Below are positions 45,693 through 56,111 of a DNA stretch of 64,000 nucleotides, one piece after another. The stretch comes from CAZKWG01 sp964615375 (lineage in GTDB: Bacteria; Myxococcota_A; UBA796; CAZKWG01). Every line of letters starts with the position of its first letter. Position 1 is the stretch's first letter. The DNA lies in contig CAZTOW010000012.1 of NCBI GenBank assembly GCA_964615375.1, forward strand, positions 1 to 64,000, in the 5' to 3' direction. Made by a program: the position numbers and the translations under genes. The notes under the pieces were generated by a model. That model was given only the letters and a program-made list of their open reading frames with translations, did no database searches and was not told the DNA's origin.

Positions 45693-46667
45693 CTACGCGT
45701 GGATCGTCACGATCACGCTGCCCTTCTTGCGCCCGGAGTCCACGACGCGGTAGGCGTCGACGATGCGATCGAAGGGGAAGCGCGCCTCGATGACGGCCTT
45801 GAACGCGCCCTCCTCGGCCAGCCTCACCAGGGTCTGAAAGTCTTCGGGGCGCTCCGAAGCCGGCCCGGCCACCATCCGATGCTTCTCCTTTCCCCCAACG
45901 AAGAGGCCGCTGAGGTTGTCGCCGAGGGTGGCGAGCACGGCCAGGAGCCGGCCGCCCGGGGCCAGGACGGGCTTCACCCGGGTGTAGGGCGCGGTGCCCG
46001 CGGTGTCGATGATGACGTCATAGCGCTCCTTGCCGGCGGCGAAGTCGGTCTTCGCGTAGTCCAGGACCTCGTCCGCGCCCAGCGCGCGCACCAGCTCCAT
46101 GTTGGCGGCGCTGCACACCGCCGTCACGTGCGCGCCGAGGTGCTTCGCCAGCTGCACCGCCGCCGAGCCCACGTTCCCCGAGGCCCCGTTGACCAGCACC
46201 CGCTCGCCCCGCTTCACGGCGCCCCGATTCAGGAAGTCCAGCGCGGTCATGCCGCCAAAGGGCAGGCCCGCCGCCTCCTCGAAGCTCATCGTCGCGGGGA
46301 TCTTCGCGATCCGGCCGTCTTCGGGCATGATCAGGTGCTCGGCGTGGCCGCCCATCGCGCTCCCGGGGAAGGCGACGACCCGGTCACCCACGGCGAAGCG
46401 GGTGACGCCCTCGCCCACGGCGTCCACGCGCCCGGCCGCGTCCGTCCCCAGCACGCCCTTCCGCGGCCCGCCGAAGCCGATCGCCACGCCGCGCAGCAGG
46501 CCGAAGCCGCTGGGCAGCACGCCGCTGCGCAGCCGCCAGTCGCCCGCCGTGACGGCGGCGGCGTGGACCTGCACGCGCACCTGTCCGGGGCCGGGGGTGG
46601 GGGAGGGGAGCTCGCGGAGCTCGACGACCTCGGGGGGACCATAGTGGGGGACATAGGCGGCTCTCAT
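45693..46667 (-). CDS. NAD(P)-dependent alcohol dehydrogenase/quinone oxidoreductase (MDR)
   Basis: This is a 324-residue medium-chain reductase without structural or catalytic zinc ligands. GTDAAGRVDAVGEGV and VGDRVVAF are GroES-like motifs. VLVNGASGNVGSAAVQLAKHLGAHVTAV is the NADPH-binding Rossmann segment (motif split here by description: GASGNVG). It probably reduces quinones or enones. It diverges from the TetR gene; its promoter is overlapped by a strong dyad. Confidence 0.9.
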   Translation of the reverse strand: MRAAYVPHYGPPEVVELRELPSPTPGPGQVRVQVHAAAVTAGDWRLRSGVLPSGFGLLRGVAIGFGGPRKGVLGTDAAGRVDAVGEGVTRFAVGDRVVAFPGSAMGGHAEHLIMPEDGRIAKIPATMSFEEAAGLPFGGMTALDFLNRGAVKRGERVLVNGASGNVGSAAVQLAKHLGAHVTAVCSAANMELVRALGADEVLDYAKTDFAAGKERYDVIIDTAGTAPYTRVKPVLAPGGRLLAVLATLGDNLSGLFVGGKEKHRMVAGPASERPEDFQTLVRLAEEGAFKAVIEARFPFDRIVDAYRVVDSGRKKGSVIVTIHA

Positions 46668-46698
46668 GGGTGTCGTGCTCCAGGGTGGCGTTGTTGAT

Positions 46699-46726
46699 GT
46701 TTACAGTGTAAGCTTACATCGTAAAC
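46699..46726. promoter_or_regulatory. Probable TetR operator between the MDR and tetR genes
   Basis: This 28-bp dyad has outer arms GTTTAC and GTAAAC and an inner GTAAGCTTAC core. It is symmetric except for two base pairs in each half. It lies between divergent genes, 32 bp from the MDR start and 72 bp from the tetR start. Confidence 0.8.
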
Positions 46727-46733
46727 TCGTCAA
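46705..46733 (-). promoter_or_regulatory. Sigma-70-like promoter of the MDR gene
   Basis: On the minus strand TTGACG (46733..46728) and TACACT (46710..46705) are 17 bp apart, close to the sigma-70 consensus. The operator dyad covers the spacer and -10, so repressor binding would block RNA polymerase. Confidence 0.65.
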
Positions 46734-46797
46734 GGCCCCTGGCTGCGATAGATCTGGGGCGCTACACCGGCGGGACGCCGCCCCGCCTGGGAGCCCC

Positions 46798-47484
46798 ATG
46801 AAGACCGAGACCTCGTCACCTCGCCCGCCCCGTCAGCCGCTCACCCGCGAGCGGGTGGTGGCGGCGGCGCTGGCGCTGGTGGACCAGGGGGGGATCGAGG
46901 CGCTCTCCATGCGCGCGGTCGCCGCCGAGCTGGGCGTGGAGGCGATGTCGCTCTACCGGCACGTCTCCAGCCGGGAGGACCTGATCCTGGCCGTGGCCGA
47001 CCGCGTCCTGGACGAGGTGGAGGTGCCGCCCCCCGGGACCCCCTGGCGGGAGGCGATGCGGCGGCGGGCGCTCTCGGCGCGGGAGGTCTTTCTGCGGCAC
47101 CCGTCCTCAGCGATCGTGATGGAGAGCTGCGCCACGATGACGCCGGCCCGGCTGCGGTACTCGGACGCCATCGTCGGGCTGCTGATGGCGGACGGCTTCG
47201 ATCCCACGCTGGCCTACCGGGCGTTCCTGATGCTGGACTCCTATGTCTACGGCTTCACCATGCAGGAGCTGAGCTGGCCGCACCCCGGCTCCTCCGCCGA
47301 GCCGGTGGAGGCGGTGGCGGTGCCCCCGGAGCGCTACCCGCACTTCGCGGCGGTGATGGGGGCGGTGATGTCCAAGGTGGGGGAGCGGGGGTTGGAGCAG
47401 TCTTATGCGGACGAGTTCGTGTTCGGGCTGGAGCTCGTGTTGGACGCGTTGGGGCGGGGGCGGGCTCTATCCCGCGCGGGATAG
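46798..47484 (+). CDS. TetR/AcrR family transcriptional regulator
   Basis: This 228-residue regulator has an N-terminal helix-turn-helix (LTRERVVAAALALVDQGG...LSMRAVAAELGVEAMSLYRHVSSREDL) seen in pieces across residues ~15-65, and a ligand-binding helical C-terminus. The ATG at 46798 is chosen over an earlier frame that runs through the operator. It most likely represses itself and the divergent MDR gene through the dyad at 46699..46726. The inducer is unknown, perhaps an electrophile or quinone. Confidence 0.9.
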   Translation: MKTETSSPRPPRQPLTRERVVAAALALVDQGGIEALSMRAVAAELGVEAMSLYRHVSSREDLILAVADRVLDEVEVPPPGTPWREAMRRRALSAREVFLRHPSSAIVMESCATMTPARLRYSDAIVGLLMADGFDPTLAYRAFLMLDSYVYGFTMQELSWPHPGSSAEPVEAVAVPPERYPHFAAVMGAVMSKVGERGLEQSYADEFVFGLELVLDALGRGRALSRAG

Positions 47485-47493
47485 AGCCCTCGA

Positions 47494-48348
47494 ATGGACC
47501 TCTTCCGCACCCCCACCCGTCACGCCGGCGGCGAGGCCGACCTCGTCGTCCTCGACCCGGATCATCCCGGCTTCCGCGATCCCGCCTACCGGGCGCGCCG
47601 CGACCAGATCGCGCGCCTGGCCCTGGCGCACCAGACCGGCCAGCGCGTGGTGTCGGTGGACTACACGGCCGAGGAGCACGAGACCTGGCGCACGGTCTGG
47701 GGTCGGCTGGCGCCGCTGCACCGCGCGCGGGTGTGCCGGGAGATCCTGGAGCTCCAGGAGATCCTGCCGCTGCCGCACGAGGCCATCCCCCAGCTCGAGG
47801 ACCTGAACCCCATCGTGGACGCCGTGGCCGGCTTCCGGCTGGAGCCCGTGGCGGGCCTGGTCAGCCCGCGCACCTTCCTGCGCTACCTCGGGCGGCGGGT
47901 CTTCCTCAGCACCCAGTACATCCGCCACCCCAGCCGGCCCTTCTATACGCCCGAGCCCGACGTCGTCCACGAGCTGGTGGGCCACGTCGCGACCCTGGTC
48001 CACCCCGGGATCGCCGAGCTCAACCGCGTGCTGGGCGAGGCGGCGGAGGTGGCCGACGAGGCGGAGATGGCGCGGCTCGACCGGGTGTACTGGTACACGC
48101 TCGAGTTCGGCGTGGTCCTCCAGGACGGTGAGCCCCGGGCGTTCGGCGCCGGGCTGCTGTCGAGCGTGGGCGAGCTCGCCGAGTATGACCGGCACGCCAC
48201 CCTCACCGGCTGGGACGTGGACCGCATGGCGGCCACCCCCTTCGACCCGACGCGCTACCAGGACGTGCTCTTCGTCGCGCCCTCGTTCACGCGCCTGCTG
48301 TGCGACACGGCGGCCTGGGTGCGGACCGGGCGCTGGCGGGCGGCTTAG
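47494..48348 (+). CDS. phhA: Phenylalanine 4-monooxygenase
   Basis: This 284-residue non-haem iron hydroxylase converts phenylalanine to tyrosine with tetrahydropterin and O2. Iron ligands are His159 and His164 in PEPDVVHELVGHV and Glu204 in YWYTLEFGV. FLSTQYIRHPSRPFYTPEPD is the substrate/pterin region. Length is that of the bacterial single-domain enzyme. No pterin dehydratase gene (phhB) is adjacent. The 3' end overlaps the convergent repeat-protein gene by 4 bp. Confidence 0.93.
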   Translation: MDLFRTPTRHAGGEADLVVLDPDHPGFRDPAYRARRDQIARLALAHQTGQRVVSVDYTAEEHETWRTVWGRLAPLHRARVCREILELQEILPLPHEAIPQLEDLNPIVDAVAGFRLEPVAGLVSPRTFLRYLGRRVFLSTQYIRHPSRPFYTPEPDVVHELVGHVATLVHPGIAELNRVLGEAAEVADEAEMARLDRVYWYTLEFGVVLQDGEPRAFGAGLLSSVGELAEYDRHATLTGWDVDRMAATPFDPTRYQDVLFVAPSFTRLLCDTAAWVRTGRWRAA

Positions 48349-51300
48349 CGCGCCTCCGACGTGTCCGCCCCGTTCGCGCACTGGGCGTCGTCGGCGTCCA
48401 CCTTCCCGTCCAGATCGTTGTCACGCCCGTCGTTGCACTGGGTGGAGCCGTAGCCGCCGGTCTCCTCCTCGACGTAGATCGAGGTGCAGACAGGGTCGTC
48501 GAGGTCAACCCAGCCGTCGTCGTCATTGTCGATCCCGTCGTTGCACTCCGTCTCTGGATCCGTCTCGTCATCATCGGTCGCGCTGATGCAGCCGAGATCG
48601 GCGGAGTCGGTGAGCCCGTCGCCGTCGTCGTCCTCGCCGTCGTTGCAGGCGGTCAGGCCGAAGATGGCGCCGTCCTCGGCGTTGTCGTCCGCGTCGGTAC
48701 AGTCGGGGTCGTCGAGGTCGTACCAGCCGTCGCCGTCGTTGTCGCTGTCGTCCTCACACTGCGGGATGTGCGTCTCATCGGTGTCGAAGGCGCTCTCGCA
48801 GCCCGGATCGGAGGCGTCGGCGTCGCCGTCGCTGTCGTCGTCCACCTCGTTGTTGCAGGTGAAGCCGTCCTCGTAGCCCAGCTCCTCGCCGGCCCAGGCG
48901 CAGTCCGGGTCGTCGTCGTCTGTCCAGCCGTCGCCGTCGCCGTCGATCCCGTCGGCGCAGTCCGCGCCTTCGACGTCCTCGGACTCCGAGCTGTCCAGCG
49001 CGCTCTCGCAGTCGGGGTCGTCCGCGTCGGCGTCGCCGTCGCCGTCGTCGTCCTCGCCGTCGTTGCACACGGTGTCGCCCGTGCCGCGCTCGGCCACGCC
49101 GCTGACGCAGTCGGGGTCGTCCACGTCGATCCATCCATCACGATCATTGTCGCTGCTGTCAGCGCAGCCGGGGCCTGTGTTGGTCTCCAACGGATCGAGC
49201 GCGCTGGTGCAGCCGTAGTCCGTCGCGTCGATGACGCCGTCGCTGTCGTCGTCCTCCTGGTTGTTGCAGGGCAGGTCGCCGTAGCCCACCTCGCTGTCGC
49301 CCACGAAGCAGTCGGGATCCTCCTCGTCGGTCCAGCCGTCGCCGTCCTCGTCGGCGCCGTCCTCGCAGGTCCCGGTGGTGGGGCCCTCCACCGTGTCGCG
49401 CGCCCTGGCGCAGTCGGGGTCCTCGGCGTCGATGAGACCGTCGTCGTCGTCGTCCTCGCCGTCGTTGCAGGCGGTGGCGCCGTAGCCCTCCTCCGTGTCT
49501 CCGCCGTCGCAGTCGGGGTCCGCCGCGTCGGTCCAGCCGTCGCCGTCCTCGTCCTCGCCGTCCGAGCAGTCCACGGAGGCGGCCTCCTCCTGCGCGTCCC
49601 AGCCGTCGGCGCAGTCCTCGTCGTCGGCGTCGGTGTAGCCGTCGCCGTCGCCGTCGTCCCCGTCGTTGCAGCCGAGGGTGGAGAGGCCGATCTCGTCGTC
49701 GTAGAGCGTGCAGTCGGGGTCCGCGAGGTCCGACCAGCCGTCGGCGTCGTCGTCGCGGCCGTTGGCGCAGGGGCCCGGGTCCGGGGCCTCGTCGTCGTCC
49801 CAGGCGGCGCCGCAGTCGGGGTCGTCGCCGTCGATGCTGTCGTCACCGTCGTCATCGACGCCGTTGCTGCAGGCGAAGTCGCTGGTGCCCGACTCGGCGT
49901 CGCCGCTCAGGCAGTCCAGGTCGTCGGTGTCGATGTAGCCGTCGCCGTCGTCGTCCGCGCCGTCCGCGCAGCTCTCGGCGTCGGCGTCCTCGACCGTGTC
50001 GAAGGCGTTGGCGCAGCCCGGGTCCGCGCCGTCCAGGCGCAGGTTGCCGTCGTCGTCCAGCCCGTTGTTGCAGGCGATGGAGCCGTAGCCGAGCTCGGCG
50101 TCGCCGTCTGCGCAGTCGGGATCCTCGGCGTCCACCCAGCCGTCCAGGTCGTTGTCCGAGCCGTCGATGCAGCCGTCCCCGCCCGCGCCGACCTCTACGT
50201 CGCCGGACGCGCAGTCGGGGTCGTCCGCGTCGGTGAGCCCGTCCTCGTCGTCGTCTACGCCGTTCTCGCACTCGGTGGTGGCGGTGGGCTCGTCGTCGGC
50301 GCCGTCGGCGCAGTCGGTGTCGGCGCTGTCGATGGCCCCGTCGCGGTCGTTGTCGAGCCCGTCGTTGCACCCGGCGTCGGAGAGGCCGAGCTCGGCGTCC
50401 CCGCTGGTCGAGCAGTCCGGGTCCTCGTCGTCGATCCAGCCGTCGGCGTCGTTGTCCTCGCCGTCCCCGCAGGGCTCGCTCTCGTCGTCGTCGCTGGCGT
50501 CCAGGCAGCCCGCGTCCTCGCCGTCGATGAGCCCGTCGTCGTCGTCGTCCTCGCCGTCGTTGCAGGCGGTGGCGCCGTAGCCCGCCTCGGGCCCGCCGCC
50601 GTCGCAGTCAGGGTCGGCGGCGTCGGTCCAGCCGTCGCCGTCGTCGTCCAGATCGTCGGCGCAGCTCCCGGACTCGTCGTCGTCCCACGCGTCGTCACAG
50701 TCGGCGTCGAAGGCGTCGATGTCGCCGTCGCCGTCGTCGTCCTCGCCGTCGCTGCACTCGGAGACGGCCTCGAACGCGCCCTCGTCGTCGTCCAGATCGT
50801 CGTCGCAGCCCGGGTCGTCCAGGTCCACCCAGCCGTCGCCGTCGCCGTCGAGCCCGTCCTCGCAGGCGTTGGCCTCGCTGTCGTCGAGCGCGTCCGCACA
50901 CGAGGGGTCGAGCCCGTCGGCGAGCCCGTCGCCGTCGTCGTCCTCGCCGTTGTTGCAGGCCAGATCGGAGTAGCCCGCCTCGGCGTCGCCGGAGGTGCAG
51001 TCGGGATCGTCGGCGTCCGTCCAGCCGTCCTCGTCGCCGTCGAGCCCGTCCTCGCAGTCGGGCTGGGCCTCGTCGTCGTCCAGCGCGTCCTCGCACTCGG
51101 GGTCGGCGCTGTCGATGGAGCCGTCACCGTCGTTGTCGGCGAGGTCATTGCAGTCGGTCCCGCCCGCCCCCAGCTCCTCGTCGCCGAACTGGCAGTCGGG
51201 ATCTTCCAGGTCCACCCAGCCGTCGCCGTCGCCGTCCTCACCGTCCGCGCAGGGATCGGCCTCGGTGGCCTCGTCGTCGTCCGCCGCGTGGTCGCAGTCG

Positions 51301-51956
51301 GGGTCCTCGCTGTCGATGGCCAGATCGCCGTCGTCGTCCTCGCCGTTGTTGCAGGCGTGGTCGCCGTAGCCCTTCTCCTCGGTGCCCGCCGCGCAGTCGG
51401 GGTCCCGCCCGTCGGTCCAGCCGTCCCCGTCGTTGTCTTCGCCGTCCTCGCAGCCGGAGACCTCCACGATTCCCGTGAGCGTGACGGACTCGCGCTGGAT
51501 CTGCTCGCCCACGAACTCGAGCGGGCCGAGCACGTCCGAGCTGCTCACCAGCGCGCCCCCGCTGAGGCCGAGGGCCCACACGTCGAAGGGGTCGTTGCCC
51601 TCTCCGGGCTGGAGCTCGATGTCGGCCAGCCAGTCGCCCTCGGTGAGCGGGCTCACGCTCACCACCAGCTCCAGGTTGGCGTCGCCGGTGTCCGCGTCGC
51701 TCAGGCTGGCGTCGTCGCCGTCGTAATCCTCGGGCTGGAGCGCGATGCCGTGCTCGTCGGAGAAGGGCAGCGACGGGTCCACCACCAGGCGCACCTCGTC
51801 GAGCTGCCCGCGCATGGCCTCGACGTCGTCGGCGACCACGCGGATCTGGATGGCCGTCCGCGGCGGCTCGCCGCAGGCCGTGAGCAGGAGCAGCAGGACA
51901 AGGGTCCTCAGGGGAGCACCACGCACGGGAGCACCACGCACGGGAGCACTACTCAT
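48345..51956 (-). CDS. Giant calcium-loop repeat lipoprotein (MopE/TSP3-like)
   Basis: This is a 1203-residue lipoprotein (lipobox LLLLLTAC). After a ~130-residue beta-rich domain (IQIRVVADDVEAMRGQLDEVRLVV as opening, seen in parts) come about 15 tandem units of ~64-68 residues to the C-terminus. Each unit has two halves, C.DG.D.DGDGW.D..DPDC and AC.NGEDDDGDG.ID..DP.C, so ~30 DxDxDG loops with paired Cys. The pattern resembles thrombospondin type-3 or MopE-type repeats and should bind many calcium ions as a rigid rod. It has no C-terminal anchor. It overlaps the upstream PEGA gene by 4 bp (ATGA), so the two are made together. Confidence 0.85.
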   Translation of the reverse strand: MSSAPVRGAPVRGAPLRTLVLLLLLTACGEPPRTAIQIRVVADDVEAMRGQLDEVRLVVDPSLPFSDEHGIALQPEDYDGDDASLSDADTGDANLELVVSVSPLTEGDWLADIELQPGEGNDPFDVWALGLSGGALVSSSDVLGPLEFVGEQIQRESVTLTGIVEVSGCEDGEDNDGDGWTDGRDPDCAAGTEEKGYGDHACNNGEDDDGDLAIDSEDPDCDHAADDDEATEADPCADGEDGDGDGWVDLEDPDCQFGDEELGAGGTDCNDLADNDGDGSIDSADPECEDALDDDEAQPDCEDGLDGDEDGWTDADDPDCTSGDAEAGYSDLACNNGEDDDGDGLADGLDPSCADALDDSEANACEDGLDGDGDGWVDLDDPGCDDDLDDDEGAFEAVSECSDGEDDDGDGDIDAFDADCDDAWDDDESGSCADDLDDDGDGWTDAADPDCDGGGPEAGYGATACNDGEDDDDDGLIDGEDAGCLDASDDDESEPCGDGEDNDADGWIDDEDPDCSTSGDAELGLSDAGCNDGLDNDRDGAIDSADTDCADGADDEPTATTECENGVDDDEDGLTDADDPDCASGDVEVGAGGDGCIDGSDNDLDGWVDAEDPDCADGDAELGYGSIACNNGLDDDGNLRLDGADPGCANAFDTVEDADAESCADGADDDGDGYIDTDDLDCLSGDAESGTSDFACSNGVDDDGDDSIDGDDPDCGAAWDDDEAPDPGPCANGRDDDADGWSDLADPDCTLYDDEIGLSTLGCNDGDDGDGDGYTDADDEDCADGWDAQEEAASVDCSDGEDEDGDGWTDAADPDCDGGDTEEGYGATACNDGEDDDDDGLIDAEDPDCARARDTVEGPTTGTCEDGADEDGDGWTDEEDPDCFVGDSEVGYGDLPCNNQEDDDSDGVIDATDYGCTSALDPLETNTGPGCADSSDNDRDGWIDVDDPDCVSGVAERGTGDTVCNDGEDDDGDGDADADDPDCESALDSSESEDVEGADCADGIDGDGDGWTDDDDPDCAWAGEELGYEDGFTCNNEVDDDSDGDADASDPGCESAFDTDETHIPQCEDDSDNDGDGWYDLDDPDCTDADDNAEDGAIFGLTACNDGEDDDGDGLTDSADLGCISATDDDETDPETECNDGIDNDDDGWVDLDDPVCTSIYVEEETGGYGSTQCNDGRDNDLDGKVDADDAQCANGADTSEAR
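51912..51956 (-). repeat. Three 15-bp tandem units at the start of the repeat lipoprotein gene
   Basis: Three copies of a 15-bp unit (consensus GTGCGTGGTGCTCCC on the minus strand) cover the start codon and encode the n-region VRGAPVRGAP. The first unit, with the ATG, has diverged. Slippage here would lengthen or shorten the signal peptide in frame. Confidence 0.8.
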
Positions 51957-53071
51957 GGCAGCACCACGACGGTCTCGCTCTCCGGGACCGGCTCCGGGGT
52001 CAGCGCGTTGGCCAGCAGCACGCCCCCGGCGGCGGCGGCTCCGGCGCCCAGGGTGACGCCGCCCCAGAAGGTCCAGCGCGCCAGCAGGGGGCGCTCGCGC
52101 AGGAGCTTGCCGGTGCCGCTCTCGCCCTCGCGGACCAGCTCGGCCCGGTAGAGCAGCTTGCCCTTGGGCGGGACCTCCAGCGTCTGCTCGAGGGCCTGGT
52201 ATCCCGGGGCGCTCACGCTGAGGCGGTAGCGCCCGCGCTCCAGCTCGGCGACGCGCACCACCTCACCCTCGCCGAGGAGGTGGCCCTCCAGGCGCACCGC
52301 GCCCTGCGGATGGCCGGTCTCGATGACCAGCCCCGCGCCCTCCGGGGGCAGGGAGACGGTGACCTCACCCTTCGATCCATTTGAATTGTCGAAGCGTCGA
52401 AAGACCGTCGCGTACTCGGCGAGCTCCAGGCGCACGACGTGAGCGCCGGGCGGCACGCCCTCTACCGAGAGCGGCGTGTCTCCGATGCTCTTGTCGTCCA
52501 GCCAGACGCGCGCCGGGGCGGGGGTGGAGCTCACCTGAAGCAGGCCCGCCGTGCTCTTCAGCCGCACGTTGAAGAGCAGGTTCTTCCCCTTGACGAAGGT
52601 GAAGCTGCCCTCTTCGGGCTCGTGGCCGGGAGCGCTGATGGTGTAGCGGTACTCCCCCGGGCTCAGGTCGCGCAGGCGCACCGGGGTGGGGACGGGATCG
52701 GCGCCGTTGAGCACCAGCTTCGCCCCGCCCGGCTGGACCAGGAACTCCACCGTGCCCTGGCCGGCGACGAGCTGGGCCGCGACCTCCAGGGTGGTGCCGG
52801 GGCTGACCTCGACCCGGCGCACGAAGGGGTCGTGCCCGTCGGCGGCCACGCGGATCAGGTGCATCCCGGCCGACAGGTAGCGCACGACCGGGGCCTCGCC
52901 CACCACCTCGTTGTCCACGTAGACGGTGGCGCCAGCCACGGGGCTGGTGATGCGGACGATGCCGGTGGGGGCGGCCTGCTCCTGCGCCTGGGCAGGGGGC
53001 GCGAGGCCGATCAGGGCGCCGAGGCCGAGGGCCAGGACCAGGAGCAGGGGAGCGGGGCGCTGCGCACGCAT
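51953..53071 (-). CDS. PEGA-domain protein
   Basis: This 372-residue protein has a signal peptide (ALGLGALIGLAPPAQAQ) and four PEGA-type beta domains: GATVYVDNEVVGEAP, GAKLVLNGADPVPTP, PARVWLDDKSIGDTP and GAVRLEGHLLGEGE. A hydrophobic segment near the C-terminus (GGVTLGAGAAAAGGVLL) may anchor it. PEGA domains are common in surface-layer and envelope proteins. An AT-rich dyad lies inside the gene at 52370..52394. Co-translated with the calcium-loop protein. Confidence 0.88.
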   Translation of the reverse strand: MRAQRPAPLLLVLALGLGALIGLAPPAQAQEQAAPTGIVRITSPVAGATVYVDNEVVGEAPVVRYLSAGMHLIRVAADGHDPFVRRVEVSPGTTLEVAAQLVAGQGTVEFLVQPGGAKLVLNGADPVPTPVRLRDLSPGEYRYTISAPGHEPEEGSFTFVKGKNLLFNVRLKSTAGLLQVSSTPAPARVWLDDKSIGDTPLSVEGVPPGAHVVRLELAEYATVFRRFDNSNGSKGEVTVSLPPEGAGLVIETGHPQGAVRLEGHLLGEGEVVRVAELERGRYRLSVSAPGYQALEQTLEVPPKGKLLYRAELVREGESGTGKLLRERPLLARWTFWGGVTLGAGAAAAGGVLLANALTPEPVPESETVVVLP

Positions 53072-53111
53072 GACCTCTGAAGGGTATCAGAGTTCCACCT
53101 GGCCGGCAGGC

Positions 53112-54929
<1,818 letters not shown>

Positions 54930-54932
54930 GCT

Positions 54933-55880
54933 TCAGGTCCTCGTGAGCCTGCGGAAGACCTCTTCCAGGTTGCTGCGCTCCAGCGTGAGCTCCAGCAGCA
55001 CGAGGCCCTGGTCCACCGCGAGCTGGAAGAGGGCGGGGCGCAGGTCGGCGCGGGCCAGGACCTCCAGCGCCATGTGCGCGGGGTCCTCGTCCTCCAGCGT
55101 GCGGACGCGCTCGACGTCGGTCAGGGCCTCGACGGCTTGGACCACCGCCTCGCGCCGGGGCGCCACCTTGCCGGGGGCGTAGGTGACGCGCATCAGGCGC
55201 CCGCCCTGGTCGCGCAGGGTGACCTCGCCCGTGGGGCCGTCGGCCACGATCTCGCCCTTGTTGACGATGATCACGCGGTCGCAGGTGGCCTGGACCTCCG
55301 ACAGGATGTGCGTGGACAGCAGCACCGTCTTCTTGCGGCCGATCTCCCGGATCAGGTTGCGGATGTCCACGATCTGGTTCGGGTCGAGGCCGGTGGTGGG
55401 CTCGTCCAGGATGAGGATGCTCGGGTCGTGCAGCAGGGCCTGGGCGAGCCCGGTGCGCTGGCGGTAGCCCTTGGACAGCGTGCCGATGGCCTGGTCCATG
55501 CGGTCGGTGACGCCGCAGAGGCCGGCGACGCGCTCGATGGCGGTGGCGCGCTCGGCCGAGCCGAGGCCGCGGACCCGACCCACGAAGTCCAGGTAGTCGC
55601 CCACGCGCATCTCGGTGTAGAGCGGCGCGCTCTCCGGCAGGTAGCCGATCTTCGCGCGGGCCTCGATGGGCTCGTCCAGCACGTCGTGGCCCTCGATGGC
55701 GGCCTGCCCCCCGCTCGGCGTCAGGAAGCCCGTCAGGATCTTCATCGCCGTGGACTTGCCCGCGCCGTTGGGGCCCAGGAAGCCCACGACCTCGCCGTGC
55801 TCGACCGAGAAGCTGATCCCGCGCAGCGCGACGTGGTTCCCGTAGGACTTTCGGAGCTCGCGGACCTCGATGGCGGACAT
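54933..55880 (-). CDS. ABC transporter ATP-binding protein (GldA/CcmA type)
   Basis: This 315-residue ATPase has Walker A GPNGAGKST, the signature LSKGYRQRTGLAQALLHDP, Walker B ILILDEPTTGLD and H-loop STHILSEV. The C-terminal ~80-residue extension fits the gliding-motility GldA/NosF-like group of ABC-2 exporters. The usual permease genes are not adjacent: a divergent region lies upstream and selB downstream. ATG at 55880 is preceded by a G-rich SD. Confidence 0.9.
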   Translation of the reverse strand: MSAIEVRELRKSYGNHVALRGISFSVEHGEVVGFLGPNGAGKSTAMKILTGFLTPSGGQAAIEGHDVLDEPIEARAKIGYLPESAPLYTEMRVGDYLDFVGRVRGLGSAERATAIERVAGLCGVTDRMDQAIGTLSKGYRQRTGLAQALLHDPSILILDEPTTGLDPNQIVDIRNLIREIGRKKTVLLSTHILSEVQATCDRVIIVNKGEIVADGPTGEVTLRDQGGRLMRVTYAPGKVAPRREAVVQAVEALTDVERVRTLEDEDPAHMALEVLARADLRPALFQLAVDQGLVLLELTLERSNLEEVFRRLTRT

Positions 55881-56111
55881 GGGGACCCTCAGGCAGGACC
55901 ATAACACCCGATGACCGGCGGAGGCGGGGCGGGGGAGGGCTGCGATAGCTCCAGGAGGGCACATGGTCGCTGCTCGGCGCGGTCCTGGCCTCCGTCGGGC
56001 GCTCCCGGCGTTCGAGGCGAGCTCTCCGCACCTGAACACACTCCCGGTAGCCGGACATTTTCTGTCCGCCTCATTTTGCCTGCCCGCGAGCCCAGGTCTA
56101 AGGGGGCGGGC
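55881..56111. other. Divergent intergenic region with a GCGGACA-type repeat
   Basis: This is a 230-bp gap between the ABC ATPase and Rpn genes. It contains the single dyad unit at 56051..56079 and a G-rich SD before the Rpn start. An open frame continues through it but looks non-coding. Confidence 0.5.
56051..56079. repeat. Single CGGACA-N5-TGTCCG dyad upstream of the Rpn gene
   Basis: CGGACA, five bases (TTTTC), TGTCCG, then CCTCATTTTG. This has the same design and a similar flank as each arm of the double repeat at 34690..34739 (N5 TAATC; flank GCCAATTTTG). It lies 33 bp before the Rpn-family start codon. Confidence 0.6.

Noticed and set aside
48345..51500. Repeats that might suggest a CRISPR array
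   Set aside because: The repeats are imperfect, in frame, of coding type (~200 bp units) and lack constant repeat-spacer structure.
48300..52151. A plus-strand open frame of ~1283 codons opposite the calcium-loop gene
   Set aside because: Its Val/Ala-rich repetitive product is the antisense shadow of Asp/Gly-rich repeats; the minus strand has a lipobox, a coupled start and clear domain motifs.
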